NCBI GenBank assembly: GCA_947484105.1
Contig: CANKON010000093.1
Coordinates: 1 to 6,111, forward strand
Direction: 5' to 3'
DNA from: Methylococcaceae bacterium
Lineage (GTDB): Bacteria > Pseudomonadota > Gammaproteobacteria > Methylococcales > Methylomonadaceae
DNA: 6,111 bases
Made by a program: the position numbers and the translations under genes. The first letter of the stretch is position 1. Every line of letters begins with the position of its first letter. A model generated the notes under the pieces. That model did not search any database. It was not told the origin of the DNA and worked only from the letters and a program-made list of their open reading frames with translations. Below are positions 1 to 4,595 of this stretch, piece by piece.

Positions 1-1083
1 GGTGTGGGAAGAACGGAAGGTGCGCCCGTTGCATTGCCTGAAGGCGGTTTTGCCAAAGACAAGTCTGGAAAAATTATAATTCCCAAACTACAAACTGCGG
101 AATTAAGCGAACTCGCTGCGGCAGGAAAAGGACAATTTCAAATTATGACGACTGACGACCGCGACATAAAAAATTTATTACAAACATTCGATACGCCACT
201 CACACAAACGCCTTTGGATAAAAGTGATTTATTTCTTGACCAGTGGGAAGACAGCGGTTATTGGTTGATTTTGCTGATTTTACCGTGGGCAGCGTGGCAA
301 TTTCGCAAAGGCGCGTTTTATTTAGCGATTCTGTTTTTGTTGCCTATTCCAAAAAATAGTTACGCGCTGGATTTACAAAATTTATGGAAAACACCAGACC
401 AACAAGCGCAACGTGCTTACGACAAACAGCAATTTTCAAAAGCCGCTGAAAAGTTTGAAAATCCCGATTGGAAAGCCACCGCGCAATATAAAGCAGGGAA
501 CTTCAATGCCGCGACCGAACAATTTCAACAATCAGGAAGTTTTTACAATCAAGGTAATGCGTTAGCTAAAAAAGGACAGCTCAAAGAAGCGTTAGCCGCT
601 TACGAGCAAGCAGTAAAAGAAAATCCTTATGATAATGACGCAAAATTTAATAAAGGCGTTGTTGAAAAAGAATTAGAAAAACAGCAGCAGCAGCAACAAC
701 AGCAAGAAAACAAACCGCAAGATTCACAAAAATCCGATTCTGACAAAAATGAGAAATCAGATAAAGATTCACAAAAACAACAAAGTGAAAATGAGGACTC
801 GAATTCAAAACCTGAGCAAAAAGAAGAGCATAAAGCGGGTGATAATCCTGAGAAAAAAGACGATTCAAAGGACGAAAAGTCAAAGCAAGAATCTAAATCA
901 CAATCTGAGAAAGAAAAGGAATCGAAAGATAATTCTAAAAACGAACAGAAAAAAGAAGTTGAAACTCAAAAATTAACCACTGAAAAACTGCAAGCAAATG
1001 AACAATGGTTAAAACGAATCCCTGACGAACCAGCAACGCTTTTGAAACGAAAATTTAAATATCAATACAGCCAACAGCAATAA
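1..1083 (+). CDS. Bat-type VWA/TPR membrane protein (BatB/BatC-like), 5' end outside window
   Basis: This is the C-terminal part of a Bat (Bacteroides aerotolerance-type) protein. The reading frame is open from base 1, and the GTG at base 4 is internal. The first residues (GRTEGAPVALPEGG, then a KDKSGK turn and LSELAAAGKGQFQ) match the end of a VWA domain as found in BatB proteins. Hydrophobic stretches follow at about residues 85-97 and 104-116, consistent with membrane helices. TPR-like helices lie at about 133-220, with the clearest unit being YNQGNALAKKGQLKEALAAYEQAV. A Q8 run and a highly charged K/E/S/D/Q linker occupy about 227-330. The C-terminus QWLKRIPDEPATLLKRKFKYQY is the usual ending of proteobacterial VWA-TPR Bat proteins. 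Family members are membrane proteins linked to stress tolerance or envelope functions, usually beside MoxR, DUF58 and BatD genes. No batD follows here, because the next gene is convergent. The family call is firm; the molecular function is not known. Confidence 0.85.
   Translation, partial: GVGRTEGAPVALPEGGFAKDKSGKIIIPKLQTAELSELAAAGKGQFQIMTTDDRDIKNLLQTFDTPLTQTPLDKSDLFLDQWEDSGYWLILLILPWAAWQFRKGAFYLAILFLLPIPKNSYALDLQNLWKTPDQQAQRAYDKQQFSKAAEKFENPDWKATAQYKAGNFNAATEQFQQSGSFYNQGNALAKKGQLKEALAAYEQAVKENPYDNDAKFNKGVVEKELEKQQQQQQQQENKPQDSQKSDSDKNEKSDKDSQKQQSENEDSNSKPEQKEEHKAGDNPEKKDDSKDEKSKQESKSQSEKEKESKDNSKNEQKKEVETQKLTTEKLQANEQWLKRIPDEPATLLKRKFKYQYSQQQ
682..705 (+). repeat. CAG/CAA trinucleotide tract (polyglutamine)
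   Basis: Eight consecutive glutamine codons (CAG x4, CAA x2, CAG, CAA) open the low-complexity linker of the Bat-type protein. The linker continues as K/E/S/D/Q-rich codons to about base 990. The mixed codons suggest selection for composition rather than a recent pure microsatellite expansion, but length variation between strains is plausible. Confidence 0.8.
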
Positions 1084-1084
1084 T

Positions 1085-1561
1085 TTAAACGCTTCTGAAA
1101 CCTGTTTTTTTCAAAATTTTCGTACTGAAAAGCACATCATTTCCTAAATTAAAATCACCGAGCAACACGGAAATTTGTTCAATTTGTTGGTTCACGTCCG
1201 CTTGTGTTTTGCCGTGAACCATCGCAAATAAATTGTAATGCCAATCAGGTAAATGGCGCGGTCGGTGATAACAATGACTCACAAACGGCAAGCGACCAAT
1301 GATTTCACCCAGCAAATCGACGTGCTCATCAGGAACATTCCACACCGTCATGCCATTAAATTTGTAACCCAATTTGTAATGATTCGGCACAGCACCAATG
1401 CGCCGAATCACGCCGCTTTCCTGCATTGCTTCAAAACGAGCCATCACGATTTCAACAGGCAAATTTAATTCTTCTGCAACAGCGTGATAAGGTTTTGAAA
1501 CGAGTGGCAAACCTGCTTGCGTCGCTCGCATAATTTTTAAATCTATTTCAGAAAAATTCAT
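1085..1561 (-). CDS. Siroheme decarboxylase subunit, NirL/NirH (AhbA/AhbB) type
   Basis: This 158-residue protein has the AsnC/Lrp fold adapted as an enzyme. An N-terminal helix-turn-helix-like region spans about residues 5-55 (LPLVSKPYHAVAEELNL and the usual IRRIGAVPNHYKLGYKFNGM). An AsnC-ligand-type ferredoxin-like domain follows. The block CYHRPRHLPDWHYNLFAMVHG (97-117) is the hallmark of NirL/NirH. These proteins decarboxylate the acetate side chains of siroheme to give 12,18-didecarboxysiroheme, an intermediate of heme d1 synthesis (with NirE, NirJ, NirF, NirN) and of the alternative heme pathway (AhbAB). The ATG overlaps the upstream gene's TAA by one base (TAATG) and has an excellent Shine-Dalgarno GGAGG four bases upstream. 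It is the last gene of the operon. The paired NirD/NirG-type gene immediately before it supports a heteromeric enzyme. The nir and ahb families are hard to separate by eye, so I assign no symbol. Regulation as a plain Lrp-type regulator is the less likely alternative. Confidence 0.85.
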   Translation of the reverse strand: MNFSEIDLKIMRATQAGLPLVSKPYHAVAEELNLPVEIVMARFEAMQESGVIRRIGAVPNHYKLGYKFNGMTVWNVPDEHVDLLGEIIGRLPFVSHCYHRPRHLPDWHYNLFAMVHGKTQADVNQQIEQISVLLGDFNLGNDVLFSTKILKKTGFRSV

Positions 1562-2016
1562 TACGCCTCCAATTTCAAACCAACAAAATACTCGTTAATT
1601 TTCGGCATATTAAAAACGTGTAAATTCGTTTGTTGTTCAATTTTTTCAAGCGTTTGCGTAAGGTGTTCAGGTGTTTCGGTTGCGACGACAAACCACATAT
1701 TTAATTCATGATTGCGCTGATAATTATGTGCGACTTCTGGGAATGAATTCACAATTTTAGTCACCTTTTCAAAATCGTTTTCAGGTACTTTTATCGCTGC
1801 TAACGTCAACGCACCGCCCATTTTTTCAGCGTGATATAGCGCACCAAAACGTGATAACGTGCCGTTTTCAAGCAGTTTTTTAAGCCGATTTAACACATCT
1901 TCTTCGGTTAAATTTAATTCCTTCGCGACTTGAAAATAAGGTGCGTCACAAATTGGAAAACCGTTTTGTAAATGGTTAATCAACGTTGCATCGATGTCAT
2001 CGTAAGTTTTAGTCAC
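1561..2016 (-). CDS. Siroheme decarboxylase subunit, NirD/NirG (AhbA/AhbB) type
   Basis: This 151-residue AsnC/Lrp-fold protein pairs with the downstream NirL/NirH-type subunit. The helix-turn-helix region is at about residues 6-60, including FPICDAPYFQVAKELNL, EEDVLNRLKKLLENGTLSRFGALYH. The ligand-type domain follows, with HNYQRNHELNMWFVVATE (97-114), the NirD/NirG signature, and a C-terminal MPKINEYFVGLKLE (137-150), also usual for these proteins. The order NirD/G-type then NirL/H-type matches nirD-nirL and nirG-nirH in denitrifier heme d1 operons. The start is GTG: an in-frame TGA lies five codons upstream (2031-2029), so no earlier start exists, and a later one would remove the first helix. 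The GTG overlaps the end of the flavin reductase gene by 8 bases. Only two single-domain subunits occur here rather than four (nirDLGH); others may be elsewhere. Confidence 0.85.
   Translation of the reverse strand: MTKTYDDIDATLINHLQNGFPICDAPYFQVAKELNLTEEDVLNRLKKLLENGTLSRFGALYHAEKMGGALTLAAIKVPENDFEKVTKIVNSFPEVAHNYQRNHELNMWFVVATETPEHLTQTLEKIEQQTNLHVFNMPKINEYFVGLKLEA
1566..1570 (-). promoter_or_regulatory. Shine-Dalgarno GGAGG inside the upstream gene's last codons
   Basis: On the minus strand GGAGG sits four bases before the ATG at 1561-1559, within the final Leu-Glu-Ala codons of the preceding gene. With the TAATG stop/start overlap it fixes the start of the NirL/NirH-type gene. It indicates coupled, near-stoichiometric translation of the two decarboxylase subunits. 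Confidence 0.8.
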
Positions 2017-2026
2017 GTTTTTTCTC
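2009..2026 (-). promoter_or_regulatory. 8-base stop/start overlap (copy 1 of a repeated junction)
   Basis: The minus strand reads GAG AAA AAA CGT GAC TAA. These codons end the flavin reductase gene (E-K-K-R-D-stop) and contain the GTG start of the NirD/NirG-type gene in another frame. The 8 shared bases are GTGACTAA. Purine-rich GAG about seven bases upstream is the only Shine-Dalgarno-like sequence, so initiation probably depends on ribosomes terminating here. A near-identical junction lies at 2493-2510. Confidence 0.65.
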
Positions 2027-2500
2027 GCTCAATTCATGAAAATTGCCACGATGATAAATCAGCGGCTGTCCTTCTCGCACTTCGCTTACTTGAATTTCAC
2101 CAATCACAATGTAATGAAATCCCGCGTGAATTTTCTGAACTAATTTACAATCCAGTGAAACCAAACTTTCGCTTAAAAGCGGTGCGCCTGTTGCCGCTGT
2201 GTGCCAAAGATTTGTTGAAAATCGTTCTGCCATACTCGCGCCACCTGCAAATTGTCGCGCGGCTTTTTCTTGATTAACCGTTAAAAAATTCATCGAAAAA
2301 AATTGGCTTTCATCAATCCCTAAAACCGTTTCAGCATGGATATTTAAACAACATAAAATTTGAGCAAAATCTGCCGTCAAACAACTAAATGCGCTAATAG
2401 TCATACCTTGCAAACCGTGCGTTTGTGAATTTGTCGTCACAACGCCTACGCCTTGTGTCCAAAATTGAATCGCGTGTTTAAATTCTGCGCAGTTAATCAC
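2009..2500 (-). CDS. Flavin reductase-like (FMN-binding split-barrel) protein
   Basis: This 163-residue protein fits the short flavin reductase (HpaC/RutF-like) domain family. The N-terminus FKHAIQFWTQGVGVVTTNSQ (7-26) matches the usual start of the domain. GLQGMTISAFSCLTADFAQIL (29-49) is the flavin-contacting segment. FSMNFLTVNQEKAARQFAGG (68-87) is the typical FxVNxLxxxQ block, and PLIYHRGNFHEL (146-157) is the usual ending. Members bind FMN or FAD and reduce it with NAD(P)H to supply a partner oxygenase or other enzyme. The usual GDH motif reads GFH here (127-129). No oxygenase partner is in the window, and a link to heme d1 synthesis is only inferred from the operon. GTG at 2500 is the only possible start, since TAG lies in frame five codons upstream (2515-2513). 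It overlaps rbgA by 8 bases. Confidence 0.8.
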   Translation of the reverse strand: MINCAEFKHAIQFWTQGVGVVTTNSQTHGLQGMTISAFSCLTADFAQILCCLNIHAETVLGIDESQFFSMNFLTVNQEKAARQFAGGASMAERFSTNLWHTAATGAPLLSESLVSLDCKLVQKIHAGFHYIVIGEIQVSEVREGQPLIYHRGNFHELSEKKRD

Positions 2501-2510
2501 GTTTTTTTCT
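2493..2510 (-). promoter_or_regulatory. 8-base stop/start overlap (copy 2 of a repeated junction)
   Basis: The minus strand reads AGA AAA AAA CGT GAT TAA. These codons end the GTPase gene (R-K-K-R-D-stop) and contain the GTG start of the flavin reductase gene. The overlap is again 8 bases (GTGATTAA). No clear Shine-Dalgarno precedes this GTG other than the A7 run, so termination-reinitiation coupling is likely. It matches the junction at 2009-2026 in all but one or two positions. Confidence 0.65.
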
Positions 2511-3398
2511 AGCTAATTTTTTAGCCGCTTTTTCAGCGCGGATAATGTCTAATTGCGCCATTTCGACTTCAATCATGGCAGGCGTTTCAAGGGTGATTTT
2601 GCCGATTGTCGTGGTGCGTAATTCGCCGATTAGAATTTTCGATACCTTGTCCAAATCGATTTTGTTTCCTGATTTTAAACAACCGCGTTTTCTACCAATA
2701 ATATCGAGCAACACATTTTCATTTTCTGGCACCGTTTCGAGTTGATAACGCGCTTTAATCAATTCGGGATAATCACGCAATAAAAATTCTGCCGTCCACG
2801 AAGCCACGTCTTCATGTGTAAAAGCCGTGTCTTTAATCGCGCCCGTCGCGGCTAAACGATAACCGCTATTCTGGTTTTCGATATTTCCCCAAAGCACACC
2901 TGGTGTATCGAATAAAACCAATCCGTCGCCCAAATCGATGCGTTGTTGATGTTTTGTCACAGCGGGTTCATCGCCTGTTTTGGCAATTGTGCGACCTGCG
3001 AGAATATTAATAATCGTCGATTTTCCGACGTTCGGAATCCCTGTAATTAAAGCATGAAGCGGTTTAACAGAAATATCGCGCGGCACTAATTTATGACAAA
3101 GCGAATTGAGTTGTTTAATTTTATCAATTTGACTCATCGCAACGGCAAGGGTTTTCACGCCGTTTTCACGTTCGAGATATTCTTGCCATTCTTGGGTGCG
3201 TGAATCGTCCGCTAAGTCGCATTTGCTTAACACTTTAATACACGGTTTATCGCCGCGAAGTTTGGCAAGTGCGGGATTTTGACTGCTAAACGGAATTCTT
3301 GCGTCGATGATTTCAATCGTTAAATCGATATGTTCCATTGCCGCTTTGATTTCGCGACTGGCTTTGTGCATGTGTCCTGGATACCACTGAATAAGCAT
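2493..3398 (-). CDS. rbgA: Ribosome biogenesis GTPase RbgA/YlqF, circularly permuted
   Basis: This 301-residue cytoplasmic GTPase acts in late assembly of the large ribosomal subunit in the family's studied members. The circularly permuted motif order is clear. The N-terminal signature is IQWYPGHMHKASREI (3-17) followed by IEIIDARIPFSSQNP (28-42). G4 comes first as SKCDLAD (58-64), with serine replacing the usual asparagine, which I believe is a common variant. G1/P-loop is GIPNVGKST (120-128), the G2 threonine lies in GDEPAVTKHQQ (142-152), and G3 is DTPG (164-167). The C-terminal helical domain (about 190-260), including GRKRGCL and an ILxxFRxGxLG-like end, is as in YlqF, followed by a basic tail ending KKLARKKRD. 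Length is typical for the family. The ATG has AGGT seven bases upstream (3408-3405). It is the first gene of the overlapping operon with the flavin reductase and siroheme decarboxylase genes, an unexpected set of partners. Confidence 0.93.
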   Translation of the reverse strand: MLIQWYPGHMHKASREIKAAMEHIDLTIEIIDARIPFSSQNPALAKLRGDKPCIKVLSKCDLADDSRTQEWQEYLERENGVKTLAVAMSQIDKIKQLNSLCHKLVPRDISVKPLHALITGIPNVGKSTIINILAGRTIAKTGDEPAVTKHQQRIDLGDGLVLFDTPGVLWGNIENQNSGYRLAATGAIKDTAFTHEDVASWTAEFLLRDYPELIKARYQLETVPENENVLLDIIGRKRGCLKSGNKIDLDKVSKILIGELRTTTIGKITLETPAMIEVEMAQLDIIRAEKAAKKLARKKRD

Positions 3399-3441
3399 TT
3401 TTTGACCTAATTTAAAAATTTTTGTGCGACTATTTAAGCAT

Positions 3442-3457
3442 GAATTGGAGGCAATTC
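3442..3457. repeat. Small perfect inverted repeat between rbgA and the ATP-grasp gene
   Basis: GAATTG, a GAGG spacer (CCTC on the minus strand) and CAATTC form a perfect 6-bp stem. It starts a few bases after the stop of the ATP-grasp gene and ends about 43 bases before the rbgA start. It lacks a GC-rich stem and a following T-run, so it is not a standard intrinsic terminator. It could be a weak pause or processing hairpin, a small protein-binding palindrome, or chance. The rest of the 62-base gap (3399-3460) holds the rbgA Shine-Dalgarno but no convincing -35/-10 pair. Confidence 0.4.
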
Positions 3458-3460
3458 GTT

Positions 3461-4594
3461 TTAATGGCTAAAAACCGCTGCAAAACCACCGCCTTTTGTC
3501 CGAAAATTCGTTGTTTGTCCTTGATACAAACGCGCACACGTCAGTTGAATCTCGCCGTCATAAACATAGGCTCGCAAATCAAATTTAAAGGTTTCTAAAC
3601 CGTTTTCAGTTTCAATTTGTTGCGTTTTGGGTGGCACAAAATTTTGCATGACGTAATCGTGAGCTAAAATTTCACCAAAAACCCGCTTCGTTAATTTTTC
3701 ACCGCGATACGCGGCTTTGCTGCCATAACCTTTTGTCGGTTTGAAAAAAAGTTGTTTTCGATGTTCCCACAAATTTTCAGCATTTTGTGGTTCGACTAAA
3801 ATGGTTTCGGCAATGCCTTTTTGTAAAATATCGCGTGTTTTTGTATTCACACCAAACGATTCCAACATTACCGAATTGCTTAAAATTGTTAAGTTTCGTT
3901 TATCGGCATAAAGCGCGTGCGCTCTTGGATGCGGCGTAATTACAACGTTATTTTCCAAATATGCCGCCAGCAAATTCTGTTGATTTGGTTCAAGCAACGC
4001 AAAATCTGTCAAACGGTTATAAACCAAGTCAATAGGCGTATTTTCGTGCCAAAGTTTTTGCGCGTGATAATGTAATTCGTCAGGCGCACAAATAATGGCG
4101 TGAATGCCGTTTTGCTCAAAAAGTTGTTTGAATAATAAAAATTCAGAATAAAGATATTGCTGCGTTGGTGATTCATCGACGATTGCAATGGTTTTTAACT
4201 GTTCTACACCGCGTGAAAGTTGCCATTCATTTTGGAACATTTCGACAAATTGCTTTTCATTTTCCGTTTTAAACATTATCGAATTCAACAACGCACCACC
4301 CGCATTGGTGTTGATTTCGATCAATTTTAAATCATCATTTTCATCAATGTGAAAATCGTAACCCAAAAAAACACCTTTCGCTTTAGGCAAAAAATGGGCG
4401 GTTTGAGGTGCGTAATTTAAAACGTGATGTTGATAGTCAGGCAGCGTAATCACAGATTCAATTGCAACAATGATTTTGCGTAGTTGCTGCAAAGCATTTT
4501 CAGAAACAAAAACAGGCGAACTTGCAAAACTATTTTCAGGAAGGGAAACATCGAGATGCGGGAACGCATCTCGATTTAGTGTGCGGGAATTCAA
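3461..4594 (-). CDS. Uncharacterised ATP-grasp-like protein
   Basis: This 377-residue soluble protein has no signal peptide or membrane segment. I do not recognise a named function. ATP-grasp features are visible in permuted order. LIEINTNAGGALLN (91-104) carries the E-x-N metal-binding motif. VYNRLTDFALLEP (191-203) and ADKRNLTILSN (230-240) follow. FFKPTKGYGSKAAYRGEKL (283-301) resembles the lysine plus glycine-rich nucleotide loop. FKFDLRAYVYDGEIQLTCARLYQGQTTNF spans 337-365 (Asp and Arg of a D-x-R element), then RTKGGGFAAVFSH. Finding E-x-N near the N-terminus suggests a circularly permuted ATP-grasp, as in glutathionylspermidine synthase-like proteins. A ligase joining a carboxylate to an amine is therefore a reasonable inference. 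The start is TTG at 4594-4592. An in-frame TAA at 4621-4619 and no ATG or GTG in between leave no better choice, and there is no Shine-Dalgarno. The start lies one base after the previous gene's stop, so coupling is likely. Codons 7-15 form a strong stem-loop. Confidence 0.7.
   Translation of the reverse strand: MNSRTLNRDAFPHLDVSLPENSFASSPVFVSENALQQLRKIIVAIESVITLPDYQHHVLNYAPQTAHFLPKAKGVFLGYDFHIDENDDLKLIEINTNAGGALLNSIMFKTENEKQFVEMFQNEWQLSRGVEQLKTIAIVDESPTQQYLYSEFLLFKQLFEQNGIHAIICAPDELHYHAQKLWHENTPIDLVYNRLTDFALLEPNQQNLLAAYLENNVVITPHPRAHALYADKRNLTILSNSVMLESFGVNTKTRDILQKGIAETILVEPQNAENLWEHRKQLFFKPTKGYGSKAAYRGEKLTKRVFGEILAHDYVMQNFVPPKTQQIETENGLETFKFDLRAYVYDGEIQLTCARLYQGQTTNFRTKGGGFAAVFSH
4550..4575 (-). 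repeat. Perfect 11-bp stem-loop in the first codons of the ATP-grasp gene
   Basis: ATCGAGATGCG (4550-4560) and CGCATCTCGAT (4565-4575) are exact reverse complements separated by GGAA (UUCC in the mRNA). On the transcript the stem begins 16 bases after the end of the TTG start codon and covers codons 7-15, encoding part of N-R-D-A-F-P-H-L-D. It is by far the strongest hairpin I see in the window. It is followed by GTTTCCCTTCC rather than a clean U-run, so it is not a classical terminator. It may affect translation of the TTG-started gene, act as an attenuator between the two genes, or be a captured palindromic repeat unit. Confidence 0.75.
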
Positions 4595-4595
4595 T

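Noticed and set aside
647..976. Open frames on both strands over the low-complexity linker of the Bat-type gene (minus 647-883, plus 749-976)
   Set aside because: They are by-products of the repetitive A-rich codons. Their translations are highly skewed and resemble no family, while the long frame fits a known protein end to end.
1088..1125. T-run after the Bat-type gene as an intrinsic terminator
   Set aside because: There is a run of seven T at about 1104-1110, but no adequate GC-rich stem precedes it, and it encodes lysines near the end of the convergent gene.
1085..2016. The two AsnC/Lrp-fold genes as transcription regulators
   Set aside because: The CYHRPRHLPDWHYNLFAMVHG and HNYQRNHELNMWFVVATE blocks, the tandem pairing and the co-translated TAATG junction fit siroheme decarboxylase subunits better than DNA-binding regulators.
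2502..2508. A7 run near the end of rbgA as a programmed frameshift site
   Set aside because: A -1 slip would not enter the flavin reductase frame, which is +1 relative to rbgA. The GTG start and 8-base overlap explain the arrangement more simply.
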